From: Pogona vitticeps
Lineage: Eukaryota; Chordata; Lepidosauria; Squamata; Agamidae
Length of the DNA stretch: 64,000 nt
Assembly: GCF_051106095.1 (NCBI RefSeq)
Contig: NC_135786.1
Span: forward strand, 19,733,501 to 19,797,500
Direction: 5' to 3'
In this document: positions 31,911-42,945 of the stretch, piece by piece
How the letters are laid out: every line of letters starts with the position of its first letter
Numbering within the stretch: the stretch's first letter is position 1
Position numbers and translations under genes: made by a program
The notes under the pieces: model-generated
What the model saw: only the letters and a program-made list of their open reading frames with translations
What the model was told of the DNA's origin: nothing
Database searches by the model: none

Positions 31911-33500
31911 AAGTTTACAGTTTTTGCATTAGTGTGCAAAGAAGGGTTACAAGCCTCCTTGTTGGTCTTTTCATTAGACAGCCACACCAAAAGAGCTTAC
32001 CTTGGCTGCAAACAGTATAATTTTACCACACCGTTCTCAATGCCTGCAGGCACTTCTCTCTATATGAGGCAAGGGGCTTGATGTGGTCTTTTGACCACAG
32101 ACATTTCAAACTAGATGAACTTCCTCTTCTGCTGCATGAGAACCTTAAAAAATCAAGTGCAGGAAAGGTAAAGGAGATCAGTTTACATCTTAAGGGCCTC
32201 CACCCAAGAGTCTTTCAACTCTACGAGATATAGCTTGCCTTTCTCCTCAACTGCCAGAGAAACTAAAACAGATGTTTCGTTGGTCAGAACTTTGTCCTGG
32301 ATGGGAGGCATTAAATGACTTGAGTGCAGTCCAGATATAGGAGTTAGCATCCAAAATGGGAATCAGAAACTACAATTTCTAGAATAAATGGCCATTTTGA
32401 ATCCCATGCTAGGAGCCAGAGGACTGCCATTTTTGCAAGGTCATGATCATCATGTTTCCTTCATATCTCCTCAGGGCTAAGGAAGTTAACTTCTGTTAGG
32501 TTTTCATCATCCAGAGAATTTTATAAAATTTCTGAATGTTCTATGGATGCGCTCAGTCCATATGTATATTGAAGTTAAGCGAGCTTTGTACTTCTTTTAA
32601 GTGGTTTTTTAAAAAATATCTCTATACATCTAAATCAGAATGTTCAGGAGGTAGGGGTCTTTAATACATCTTCAATTTCTAATATATATTTAAAAAGTAT
32701 AGTACTGGTTTTGAGTCCATGTTTCAAATCCAGCTTGATGGTGAAACAATGTTGGCTTTAATCAGAATGGGATGGTGATGATAAATAAGAATATATGATA
32801 GTAAAATTACTCTCCAGTGATGGCTTTGCGTGAAAACTGCTCTATAGGGAATAATTTCCTCATTGATTATCTTTCCTTGCTAATAGCTTTTATGGCCATT
32901 TGGTGGACAGTTCACTTTTACATTCATATGTAAATACTTATGCCTTGGCAAACTGATATATAGTAAAATAACAGAGCAGCCTGTATAATTCTCAACAGCT
33001 TGCTTGCAGTCAAATTAAAATGCTTACCTCTTGAAAAATAAAACCCTTCAGTAATGCACAGAGAGTGACTCTTCCCCTAAAGACCTAAGAATTAATCATT
33101 TCTAACATCTAATGTGATTAATTGGTATCTCCTTACAAAAGCTTCATTCAGTATCCATTACAGCAAGCTTTTCAAGATGTAAGCATTCAGCATTCAAGGG
33201 GCATGCACATGTCATGCTAAATCACCAGGTAGAGTGCAGGAGGGGGCCACTTCTGGCAATAAAGGTGTGCTGGTCTGCCCCCTCCAAACCATGATGCTAT
33301 TGAATTTGCTCCTGTGCCGTTATCAAATGTGTTTACAATTTCACTTTCCTGGACTTTCCCCCAAAGACCTAAGAATTAAAACTCAAAAGAAATGGCATTC
33401 CCTTACTATGGGGAGGAATCAGTTTCTGCTCCTAGATGACTCCTAGAAATGTGATTTTACATTAAAACAAGACATTCTGGTGATGGTGATGACGTCAACA
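31911..33500. other. Intergenic, unique, no gene recognised
   Basis: No repeat boundary and no coding signature. The 70-codon frame at 33234-33446 looks like chance. Confidence 0.35.
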
Positions 33501-33504
33501 ACGA

Positions 33505-33765
33505 TAATGATGTCATCAAGTGATTCTGACTTATAGAGACCATTCTGGGCTTTTCAAGGTACAAAAGACTCAGAAGTTGCTTTCCTGACCTTCTTTCTAG
33601 TCTCTGTCTGAAATAGTGTTGCTTGCCCAAGGCCATAGATGTGGACGTCCAAAGACGTCCATCAACCACACATGCTCCAGGTGGTTTCCCCTTGCTTCAC
33701 TCCCACACTGATACAGTATTTGAATTCCTGAGACTGGGCTCTCCAGCCAACTGAGCTGTGTTGTT
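33505..33765 (-). repeat. tRNA-derived SINE, antisense
   Basis: CAAGTGATTCTGACTTATAG, TTTCAAGGTACAAAAGACTC and TTGCTTGCCCAAGGCCATAG match the family seen at 35577 and 14828. An ATG/ACG-rich stretch precedes it. Confidence 0.7.
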
Positions 33766-35575
33766 ATATTGCTGCCAAGTTCCTTCTGACCGAGGTACAT
33801 TGAACTTATCCATTTATCAATGAATTTAACAATAATTTATCAATAAATTACTGGTTTTCAAAGAAACGAACAAACCTGTACATTTTATGGAAAATTTTAA
33901 ATGAGCATTCTGAGGGACATACTTTTCCATTACTTACAATTTAATTTTTCTTACAAAATGAATGCATGGACAACTACTCACAGAAATTCATATGTTAGTC
34001 TAATAATAAATACTTGGGTGCTTAAACTGTTCTCTGTTTACCTTTGACAATAGACAATGTGTCTTGAACACAAAATCTGAATCTCTTCAATCCAGCCATC
34101 CTGCCAGTTCTGATCTCTACCTTAAGATGTCACTAGCTAACTTGGCCTTTTGATTTCCTTGCGGTTGCTGGGAGGCCAAGAAAGGAAAAGAGGAAACACT
34201 CAGTTGTTCTTAACACATCTCCCACTTCCTACAATGAGTGGCCGACAAGGTGCTGATGTCAGTTGACTGGGCTTCCAGACATTTATTAAGCCTACTTAAT
34301 TTTATGGGCCTTCTTTACTTTGCACTTCCTCCTTCATGGCAGTCCACCTGGCATAAAAATAAATGCAACCCACCCCACACCCTTGTTCCACCCCAAAAAT
34401 CAGTTAATCTCTGAATAAAGAAACAAAAGCCCACCATGGTAAAAGAGGAAAACAAGAGGGCCAGCTATGCTAGTGGTAGGGTTAAATTACAATGAAATGC
34501 CTGGTAAATACATTTCACTAAATAAACTGCTGTTATCAAAGACTGATACAAATTCCTCAGCAAGGTCTCTGACTGTATTTTGTGAGGTAACATTTTTTTA
34601 ATTTCTTTGTGTAATGACTGTGTATTTTAGTCTTGGCTGACTATTTAGAGATAAAGACAGAAATAAAGATTTGATGTAGATAGAAAGGGAGGATATAAAT
34701 TCTCTCCTTCTGTCTTACTGTACTCTTGTTATTGTTTCGGCAATTTGTTCTTTAAACTTCCCAGATACGGTAAGTATTTCTGCTGGAAATTAGTATAGAA
34801 ACATTCCCCCCCCCCCAAAAAAAGACCACACACAGAAAAAAAACTAATGTATTTTTTAATGTAAATAGATCTCTTGCATCACTCTCATAGGAATCCACAG
34901 AGACTCGCCATATAGTTTAACTGTTTATATTCCACTTTTCCAAAATAGGGTTAGCTGAAAGGGCTCATAATAATAATTTAAAAATCCTGACAAAATGTAT
35001 CACTTTTGAGTAAGGGGAAGAAGAAAGACTTGGTTTGGATGTCGCAATAAACTAGGTTTCCAGAGAAACCCTGGTTTACTCTTCATGAGCAGCTAGTTTA
35101 TACATGCTGATTGCTCATTCCAGCTATAAACAGACATGTCTGAACAAAGCAATGACGTTCTTTCAACAGTCTATTTATCATGGTGTCTGAATCCAGGAGA
35201 ACCTGGTGTTTGTGTTTGTCTAAATGCATTTTCATTGTACACATATATTCATGGTTTCAGTATGTCAGTGCGTGTATTTTGCATGAAAAAGGTCCCATGG
35301 CCAGTCCCTGGACTCTTACGGTGATTGAAAAGATCTCATGTGTTAAGAAAATACTCTGGATACATACTGATGAAGAGCCCAGAGACCTTTGGGTAGTGTG
35401 GGCGGCATATAAATTAAATAAATAAAAATAAATAAATAAATAAATGAAGCTATGGCCCAACTCAGTATAACTCATTTTTCTGAGGATATTTCACATTTGT
35501 AAGACGGCATACTGTGGTGTGATTGTTCTGTATTGTGTCCCATAACCTAGCCTGCTTTCCTCAGGTATTTTGAAT
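33766..35575. other. Intergenic, unique, no gene; L2-type tail at 35390-35450
   Basis: GTAGTGTGGGCGGCATATAA followed by AATAAATAAATAAA near 35395-35445 is an L2/CR1-type 3' end in sense orientation. C and A homopolymers lie at 34807-34822. The rest shows nothing. Confidence 0.4.
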
Positions 35576-35576
35576 A

Positions 35577-35780
35577 CTAATAATAATCATATGACGTCAA
35601 CTCAATTCTGATTTATGGTTACCCTTTTCAGAGTTTTTAAGGTAAAGAATACTCAGAAGTAGTTTGCCGTTACTTTCTTCTGGGGGCTCCCTGGGACTGT
35701 GCAGGTTGCCCAAGGTCACACAGGGTGGCTCTACGTGCAGGAGGCACAGTGGGAAATCAAATTCCCAACCCCCCCCCAAT
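35577..35780 (-). repeat. tRNA-derived SINE, antisense
   Basis: It starts with TAATAATAATCATATGACGTC and continues TTCTGATTTATGGTTACCC, CTGGGACTGTGCAGGTTGCC and GGAGGCACAGTGGGAAATCA. This is a near-complete copy and a good reference for the family split at 23.9 kb. Confidence 0.85.
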
Positions 35781-35884
35781 TATCCAACAAGCCCCATTTT
35801 ATCACTAGGATTCCAGTAAGATACAAATGTCACTCCAGTTAGCTTCTGTATATGGAATAAAGGTGGGAGGCATCATCTTCTTAT

Positions 35885-36330
35885 ATATTTACTTAATATG
35901 CTGCCTTTCTCCCAATACAGGGGCCCATGTGAGCTCAAAACTGGTTAAAAACTGCATCTAGCTAAAAACAAGGTATGGCTATCATGTGAAAACCAAATGC
36001 AACATATTAAAACCAACTCCCGAACTCTACATTTTAAAAACATTCACGGTCACATCATAACAAAGCAAAAGTTAAAAAAGCAAAGCATCCCCTACTGAAA
36101 GATCCTTCCTCTGCAGCTGTATTCTATTGCCAGAAGCCTGCCTGAGATGAACTGTATTTGCTTATTGGTGAAAGGAAAGCAGGGAAGGGCCCAATGTTGT
36201 CTCCCTTGGACAGGAATTCTACAGACTGGGAGCAGCCATTACCAAGGCCCTCTCTTGTGTCCTCAGTAGACATGTTGATGATGGCCTGACTAAGAGAAGG
36301 GCCTTTCTTTAATTTTGAAACCCAGGAAAG
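35885..36330 (-). mobile_element. L2/CR1-group LINE 3' region, antisense
   Basis: Shares with 19885-20440 the order: GCTGCCTTTCTCCCAATAC, AAAAC-rich stretch, AGAAGCCTGCCTGAGATGAA, ACAGACTGGGAGCAGCCATT. Diverged. Confidence 0.6.
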
Positions 36331-36386
36331 CTTGCATGGGATGTAAGCAGAGGCAACAGTGCCATCCCATTACTATTTGTCTAAAG

Positions 36387-36522
36387 CACTGGTTCTTAAC
36401 CTTGGGTTACTCAGGAGTTTTGGACTGCAACTCCCAGAAGCCTTCACCACCAACTGTGCTTGCTGTGGTTTCTGGGAGTTGCAGTTCAAAAACATCCGAG
36501 TAACAAAGGTTAAGAACCACTG
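36387..36522. mobile_element. Short hAT MITE, near-complete
   Basis: Ends CACTGGTTCTTAACC and GGTTAAGAACCACTG, with target duplications GTCTAAAG and GTCTATAG (7 of 8). Its 136-base length and orientation match the third unit of the array at 63.5 kb. Confidence 0.9.
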
Positions 36523-36589
36523 GTCTATAGCACCGTAAAACAACTTGTTCTTCCCTTCAAAGAGCAAACGTGGAAGTCCAGTCAACAAT

Positions 36590-36780
36590 GTGGGTGTTAT
36601 ATGCCATCAAATCAGAACTGATATATAACAACCCTAACAGATCTTTCAAGATGATAGATCAAAGGAGTAGTTTTATCAACTCCAACCCAACCCCAGTGAG
36701 TTTCCATGGCTGAACAGGGACTCAAAACCAATGTCTCCTGAGTCTAATCCATCATTCTGTCCATTACACTGCACTGGAGC
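36590..36780 (-). repeat. tRNA-derived SINE, antisense
   Basis: TGTTATATGCCATCAAATCAG, AGTTTCCATGGCTGAACAGG, TCTCCTGAGTCTAATCC and ACACTGCACTGGAGCTC mark the copy from tail to head. Confidence 0.75.
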
Positions 36781-36839
36781 TCAGTAAATTTGCTCATAAA
36801 TTTTAGCGAATAACCCCATTACAAAAAGAGTACATGACA

Positions 36840-36918
36840 ACAAGGAAGGAAGGAAGGAAAGGAAAGGAAAGGGAAAAGGGAAAAGAGAAAGGAAAAAGGA
36901 AAGGAAAAAGGAAAGGAG
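36840..36918 (+). repeat. Purine tract (GGAA/GGAAA)n
   Basis: An imperfect all-purine run of about 79 bases, AAGGAAGG changing to GGAAAGGAAAA, on one strand only. Such tracts can form triplex DNA. Confidence 0.9.
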
Positions 36919-36982
36919 TTGCAGTAAATGTTTCAAAAATAGTGTAGGAGGTTGAGTCAGGACCTGAACATTTCCTAGAAAG

Positions 36983-37240
36983 TTGTTGTGGGTTTTTCGG
37001 CCTCTTTGGCCGTGTTCTGAAGGTTGTTCTTTCTGACGTTTCACCAGTCTCTGTGGCCGGCATCTTCAGAGGAACAGGAGTAGGAGCTCTGTCCATGCTC
37101 TGTTCCTACTCCTGTTCCTCTGAAGATGCCGGTCACAAAGACTGGCAAAACGTCAGGAAGAACAACTTTCAGAACATGGCCAAAGAGCCTGAAAAACCCA
37201 CAACAACCATCAGATCCCGGCTGTGAAAGCCTTCGAGAAT
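36983..37240. mobile_element. Penelope-like inverted terminal unit, second copy
   Basis: Same layout as 12865-13105: opening TTGTTGTGGGTTTTTCGG, two facing arms, and a one-sided GATCCCGGCTGTGAAAGCCT trailer. It is flanked by an exact 15-bp duplication ACATTTCCTAGAAAG (36968-36982 and 37241-37255). Near the dyad the arms extend into AACAGGAGTAGGA, different from the first copy. Each arm holds the hammerhead-type core. Confidence 0.72.
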
Positions 37241-37255
37241 ACATTTCCTAGAAAG

Positions 37256-38845
37256 TATGCACAATTCCCACCCTTGGCAAAGTTATGTTGTGCACGTAAG
37301 AATACACATATTCAGCTAGTCACCTGAGTTACAGTTGCAGCTTTATGCCCAGCAGTTAGTCATTGTACGGTTTGCAGAAGTCTCTACAAATGTTCAGCCA
37401 ATGACTCATCTTGTTGAGTGCCTGCTCTGCTGCATTTTATGGAGACAGGCTTTTTCCCCCAAAGCCATATTGAAGCCATGAATCAATGCATACGATGAAG
37501 ACTAGCTAGTTTTGCAGAAAATAAGTCTATGACACCTTGCCAGTTTAAAAAAGGATAGAGCAGGAAGTATTTCACAATGACACTGGCCATTGCAAAAACA
37601 AGGAATGGGCATGATGGCCATCAGGTGAATATGTGAAAGCATTCCATTGAACAGTGCTGTACTTAATTACATGAAAATTCCCTCCCTTTGATCCAAAGGC
37701 AAAGTCACTTATTGCTGCCATGGGCCACACCACCTTAAGGAGCCTACTGCTGAGCACCATTCCTTATGACCCTTGCTATCACTGTCTGTTCATTGTACCA
37801 ATGACAGGTACAGTATCAGTCACTGCTCATCCTGCACATTCCCTGAGCAGTGGTGTGTTGACTGGACTGAGGGGAAAAAATGACAAGTGAATTGATGCAG
37901 TGATGGCAATCTCAACGAGGAGGATGTGGACCTGTTCAAGCAAGTTGGGCTCATTGAGAGCATCTTGGTCAAGGATCACCCCCTCAAAAAGTAGGTCCTT
38001 AGTAGATGACAGAGCAATGGCCTGTTCTTTGATGGAAATTATCACATGATATAACCAGACCTTTGAACTGGCCACACTACCTTTTGTCACTACACTACAC
38101 TGAGAATGGCTATATGTAGTTCAGAGGTGGAGCAATTTATGGCACTCAATAGTGGAGCATGTGCAAAGTCCTGAGTTTCAGCATCTCCAAATAGCAGGTG
38201 ATGTGAAAAACTTCTCCCTAATACCCTTCAGAGATCTTCTTCCATATGGAGAAGAGAATTATCTTGACAAATAAGCAGATGAAGTTTCGTAAGTTAGCTT
38301 CTGCTTCTTCACACAGTTGTGTCCAATATTGACAACATCACTTTGAATCAGAGCTTGGCAAAGTTACTTCTGTAACTTGCAATACTAACAAAAACATGAC
38401 AACTTCTCTGAGCACATTCTTGAATTGAGACCATATTTGGCAGAACGTTAGTAGACACCACAGATTTCCTCCACACCAAATGTGGAGAAGGTCAGGCAAA
38501 TACTTTTGAAGTTATAATTTTTTTATTTATTTTTACCCTGCTTATCTGGTCAAAACGATTCCTGTTTTTTAAAAAAACCTTCCTACCCAACCATACCCCA
38601 TGATTTTGATTTTCTACTTGTTTTTTTTTATAGCTCATAGCAAATCTAGCAATCATTTTCAAATGTTTCTTGAAAAAGAAATGATTCCTGCTACATTTTT
38701 TTAAAAAACCTGAAGCTGATCCATCCTGTCATTTGGAAGATACAGAACCTCTATAATGCTTGCTTGATATAGGATTTTTTTTTCATAAGTCTGGCTTCAT
38801 GCTCTTATTGAAGTATTCTGTAGCAATTGCCTAAAATGTTTTTTA
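37256..38845. other. Intergenic, no gene; small L2-type tail near 38520
   Basis: TTATTTATTTTTACCCTGCTTATCTGG near 38522-38550 is an antisense L2-like tail. No coding signature; otherwise unique. Confidence 0.4.
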
Positions 38846-38849
38846 CACT

Positions 38850-38995
38850 TAATGTGCTGTCAATTCATTTCTAACTTATAGCACCTGTAACAGGGGTTCT
38901 GAGGTATGTAAGACACTGCCATCCCCCAGTGATTCACCATGGCTGAGAAGGGGTTTAAACCCAGAAGTTGACTATCTACTATACCACTCTAGTTC
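38850..38995 (-). repeat. tRNA-derived SINE, antisense, diverged
   Basis: TGTGCTGTCAATTCATTTC, GATTCACCATGGCTGAG and TTTAAACCCAGAAG are consistent with the family at 31715 and 36590. Confidence 0.6.
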
Positions 38996-39780
38996 TCATT
39001 TTGCTCTGTCCTACATGATTTCTGGAAAGAAAGAAAATAAGAGGAAGGCTTGCACAATTATGATGTGCTTTGTCATTTAATATTGCTGATTTTCACATTA
39101 ATAGGAATGAATATTTAGCACAGGATATGTTAAATCCAGGAATATGGCAGGAAACATAATTCTTATCACTGCTGACAAAGAGCTATAAACATGAGGAATA
39201 AAGAAGTGATGAGTCAGTTGTTAATAGTCTTTACTGGATCCTAAATATTTTCCTGGCAGTAAATAATGCAAAGATTCCTCCCCTTGCCTGCACCTCTTCG
39301 GGCTATCTTCTCCCACACAATCCCTAATGAAATGAATAGAATTTTTTGTTCCTTTCCACAGGGTTTACCTGTGGTACATTATGGTAGAGTAATTATATAG
39401 CATAGACTCCCGCAACCTGATAGCCCGTCAGATGACTACATCTTCCATCATTACTCAAGTATTATTGGCTGGCAGCAATGGCCCAATCTCACTCATACCT
39501 AAGGCTGCAGAACTACACAATTCCAAAGGAGTAATGTCTACTCATAAACTCTGCAAACAAGCCCAGCCCTGCCATTAGATACAGTGAAGTGTCCAGCTTG
39601 GACAGCAAACACCAGGTGTAATCTAAGGGCAGCGAAGAACTGTTAGATAATAAAACTATTATGGTTTTATTTTTACAACCAGGACGAGATATTTGTGAGA
39701 TTCTTTACTACAGTTGCCAAATTGATGTGACTGGTACAGATTACAATGCATTCTGATTTTGGACAGAGATGCTGTTTCAC
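38996..39780. other. Intergenic, no gene or repeat recognised
   Basis: Unique sequence without coding signature. Confidence 0.4.
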
Positions 39781-39783
39781 TTT

Positions 39784-39871
39784 TGTTGGTTGGTTGGTTG
39801 GTTGGTTGGTTGGTTGGTTGGTTGGACGGACGGACGGACGGACGGACGGACGGACGGACGGACGGACGGAC
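39784..39871 (+). repeat. Compound microsatellite (GGTT)n-(GGAC)n
   Basis: About ten GGTT units switch abruptly at 39824 to about twelve GGAC units without interruptions. On the opposite strand this reads as PTNQ and PSVR repeats in chance frames. Confidence 0.97.
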
Positions 39872-40084
39872 ACAGGTAGGAAAATGTTGCAGACCATCCC
39901 AGACTCCAGGGTTGCCAGCCAAGGTCACCAACTACCTGACCCTTTTAAATGGAGATATCGAGGACTGAATCTGGGACACTTTGTGTGTACTGTACAACAG
40001 AGCTATTTCTTTCCCAAACTTTTTTTAAACAGGAACTATATAATGAATCAAGCAAGAGTTAAAGTTATTAACCTCTTTCAGAAT

Positions 40085-40295
40085 AGCCATCTATCCCATC
40101 TTTCCTTCAAAGAGATCAAGACTTTGGACTTCATTTCCCTCCTTTCCCCTCATAAGAACCCTGTGACCTAACTAAGACTGAGAGAATATGACTGGCTCAA
40201 GGTCATTCTGTGAGTTTTGCGACTATGTGGGAATTTGAACCTGGGTCTTCTAAGTCTTTGTCTAACGGTCAAACCACTACACTGCATGGCTGAGT
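40085..40295 (-). repeat. tRNA-derived SINE, antisense, diverged
   Basis: GGCTCAAGGTCATTCTGTGAG, GAATTTGAACCTGGGTCTTC and CAAACCACTACACTGCATGG mark the B box and head in reverse. Confidence 0.6.
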
Positions 40296-40329
40296 AAGAA
40301 TTAAAATCTACATCCTCCTCACTCTGGTT

Positions 40330-40503
40330 GTGGTTACGTACCATCAGGTCACCTCCAGTTTATGGCAACCGTGTGAATGAGTGATCTTCAAAATGTCCTG
40401 TCTTCAACTGCCCTGCTCAGCTCTTGAAAACTCAAGCCTATGGCTTCCTTTATACAGCCAATTCATCTCGTATTGGGTCTTCCTCTTGTCCTGCTGCTGG
40501 AAC
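40330..40503 (-). repeat. SINE-like repeat (GTACCATCAGGTCACC type)
   Basis: GTGGTTACGTACCATCAGGTC, CCAGTTTATGGCAACC and GCTCAGCTCTTGAAAACTCA match 60405-60530. Confidence 0.6.
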
Positions 40504-40504
40504 A

Positions 40505-40735
40505 TGGTGATGCTGCAGGTTAAACCGCAAAGCCTCTGGGCTGCAAGGTCGCAAGATCAGCAGTTGGAATCCATGCGACGGAGTGAGCTCCCGTCACTTG
40601 TCCCATCTCCTGCCAACCTAGCAGTTCGAAAGCATGTAAAAATGCAAGTAGATGAATAGGTACCCCCTTGGTGGGAAGGTAATGGTGTTCCGTCCAGGCA
40701 GTCCAGCAACGTTTTCCTCCAGCACCGTGTTTCAA
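40505..40735 (+). repeat. Sauria SINE, partial
   Basis: TTAAACCGCAAAGCCTCTGG, GCGACGGAGTGAGCTCCCGT, TAGCAGTTCGAAAGCATG and GGGAAGGTAATGGTGTTCCG match the fuller copy at 59640. It ends before the BovB-like tail. Confidence 0.8.
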
Positions 40736-40799
40736 GCAAATAATTTTTTTTCCTATCAGATTTTCTTCACTGCCAGCTTTCACACCTATACTGTACATC

Positions 40800-42115
40800 C
40801 TAATCGGGAACACAATAATGTGAATGATCCTGGCCTAAGTGACACTTGATGATCTTTTCTAATTCCTTCATTGCTGCCGTTCCTAGTCTAAGGCTTCTTC
40901 TGATTTCTTTGCTACAGTCTCCATTTGGAGTGATGATTGTGCCAAGGTATACAAACTCTTTAACAATTACAATTTCTTCGTTATTCTTCATTATCAACAT
41001 TTGAACTGTTTTGTTCTTCTGTAGTCATGATTAGAGTTGGGCACAAATCAGCATTTTGGTGATTCGTCCTGCTTCGTGATCCATCAAAGTTGACAAATCA
41101 CAAAGCACGGAGCTCCCCCATGAACCAATGAAGCACAAATTTATTTGTGTATTCGTGGTGGGTTAGACAGACTAAAAAAAAAAACTTGTCCCCTCCCACA
41201 CACACCCCCACTGCTGCGCGGCTATCTTTGCGAAGGGCAGCCTGGATCCCCTTAAGACAGGCTAAGGGAATCTAGGCTGCCCTTGCAAAGATAGCAACTG
41301 CAGCTTCCCTACCCTAAATGAAGCCGCAGCCATTTTTGCAAAGGGCAGCCGGTTTCCCTTACTGCAGGCCATGGCTGCGGAGGCTACTGCAGCGGGTGGC
41401 GCAGGATCTTGGCAGCACTGGATGGTGGCAGCGGCTAAGGTAGGGAGAGGAAGGGGCAGGGCATAAGCTGGGGGGTGGCTGCCTATCAGGCCACCGATCA
41501 GCTGATTGGCAGGCCCATAGGCAATCCCTTCCTATGGGAGACAAATAAAAATGGGGAAATATTCATCCCTTCGTATTTGTCGAGGTTTCTGGAACTGACT
41601 AATATGAAGGGATGAATATTTAATGAATCAGCAATTTCTCACGAATATCGCAATCCTTTTTTAAAATTTGTCCCCATGTCTAGTCATGATCTTTCTTTTT
41701 ATGTTCAACTGCAATCCTGCTTTGGCATTTTCTTTTAAAATAGTTTCAAGTCATTGTTGCTTTGTGTCAGTAAGATGGTGCATATCTTAGATTACTGATG
41801 TTTATTCCACCATTTTTTACTCCTCCTTCATCTGAATTTAGTCTGGCTTTCCATATGACATGTTCTGCATACATATTGTACAGATAGGGAAATAAAATGC
41901 ACCCTTGTCTGACATATTTTCCAAGGGGAAACCTAATGTTTCTTCATATTCTGTCCTAACAGTAGCTTCTTGTCTACAACACAGGTTATACCTCAGGTCA
42001 ATCAAGTGTTGAGGGGACACCCTTTTTTTCCATAAATCCATAGCTTCTCTTGAGGCTTTGCTGTAGTTATTAATGCACTTGCAATATGATCTTGAATGCA
42101 TCTTCCTTTTTAAAC
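40800..42115 (-). mobile_element. RTE-clade LINE ORF2 remnant, split by a hAT element
   Basis: From high to low coordinates the minus strand encodes SREAMDLWKKRVSPQHLIDL, RQEATVRTEYEETLGFPLEN and SDKGAFYFPICTICMQNMSY (reverse-transcriptase core). Beyond the hAT element it encodes NNEEIVIVKEFVYLGTIITP then SKEIRRSLRLGTAAMKELEK. The order is that of RTE ORF2. It is old and broken. Confidence 0.85.
41032..41682. mobile_element. hAT-like non-autonomous element, 651 bp
   Basis: It starts TAGAGTTGGGCACAAATC, and the reverse of its end is TAGACATGGGGACAAAT, an inverted repeat. The exact 8-bp target duplication GTCATGAT lies at 41024-41031 and 41683-41690. The GC-rich interior repeats a 'TTTGCAAAGGGCAGCC' motif in both orientations. 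No transposase. Confidence 0.9.
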
Positions 42116-42193
42116 AACTTGACCATCAACCTTTATTGCAGCACCCTTGAACATCGCTTTACTTGTATGGAGAAATAGCGCAATTATCATATA

Positions 42194-42459
42194 CCCTGTT
42201 TCCCCGAAAATAAGACCTAATCTGAAAATAAGCCCTAGTATGATTTTTCATGATGCTCATAATATAAGCTTTACTCCAAAAATAAGCCCCAGTTAAGTGA
42301 AACCCCGCCCTTCACTATTGTGCAGCAACCAGAAGAACATGACATGACTGTATTTAAATAAATGTAGATTGTTGTACATGAATAAAACAAAACATCCCCT
42401 AATGCATTTTTGGAGCAAAAATTAATATAAGACTCTGTCTTATTTTTGGGGAAACACAG
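42194..42459. mobile_element. TIR DNA transposon, TA target, 266 bp (CTGTTTCCCC type)
   Basis: It starts CCCTGTTTCCCCGAAAATAA and ends TTATTTTTGGGGAAACACAG, flanked by TA (42192-42193, 42460-42461). Internal AAAATAAGCCCTAG/AATAAGCCCCAG repeats are typical of this widespread non-autonomous mariner-like family. Confidence 0.85.
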
Positions 42460-42461
42460 TA

Positions 42462-42550
42462 GTTGGTGTCTCCTTCTTGGGGATTGGGAGATATGTTGAA
42501 AAATACTATTTGGTGTCTCCTTTCTTGGGGATTGGGATATATATTGAAAG
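42462..42550 (+). repeat. Tandem duplication of about 46 bp
   Basis: TTGGTGTCTCCTTCTTGGGG and TTTGGTGTCTCCTTTCTTGG begin two adjacent units that continue GATTGGGA(G/T)ATAT. It abuts the right end of the TA-flanked transposon. Confidence 0.8.
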
Positions 42551-42624
42551 TTTCTAGTCTGTAAGTCATTGTTTTGTTTTCCATATTTGTTGGCATATTC
42601 TAGTTAGGATTTTGACAGAACTGC

Positions 42625-42775
42625 TGGATAACTCAGTGGTTTAGGTATCTAGTTGTGAAGCCAGGGTTAATGTTTTGATTCTCCACTGTGTCTCTCTGAC
42701 AGAGGCTGGACTCAACTGTCCATAGGGTCTCTTCCAGCTCTGAAGTTAAATGAAGAAGAATTATTCTACTCGTAT
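42625..42775 (+). repeat. tRNA-derived SINE, sense
   Basis: TGGATAACTCAGTGGTTTAG (A-box region), a worn B box, then GAGGCTGGACTCAACTGTCC and CTTCCAGCTCTGAAGTT. Confidence 0.75.
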
Positions 42776-42779
42776 CCCA

Positions 42780-42945
42780 TCTACCCCTTGTGATTTATTT
42801 CTTCATAGTGCTTTCAGAGAAACTTTCACTTCATTTTCTAAAACTGCAGGTTACCATTGCCACGATCTGTGAGTTGTGCAGGGATTCAAACCCAGGCCTC
42901 CTGAGTCATAGTTTGACACTCTGTCCATTCTATCCCAATAACTAG
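42780..42945 (-). repeat. tRNA-derived SINE, antisense, diverged
   Basis: GGATTCAAACCCAGGCCTCC and GTTTGACACTCTGTCCATTC are the B box and head in reverse. Confidence 0.6.

Noticed and set aside
36840-36918. Insertion remnant with poly-purine tail of a LINE
   Set aside because: No LINE body is recognisable beside it; treated as a simple purine tract.
39659-39931. Frames with PSVR and PTNQ repeats resembling a structural protein
   Set aside because: They are translations of the GGTT/GGAC tetranucleotide array.
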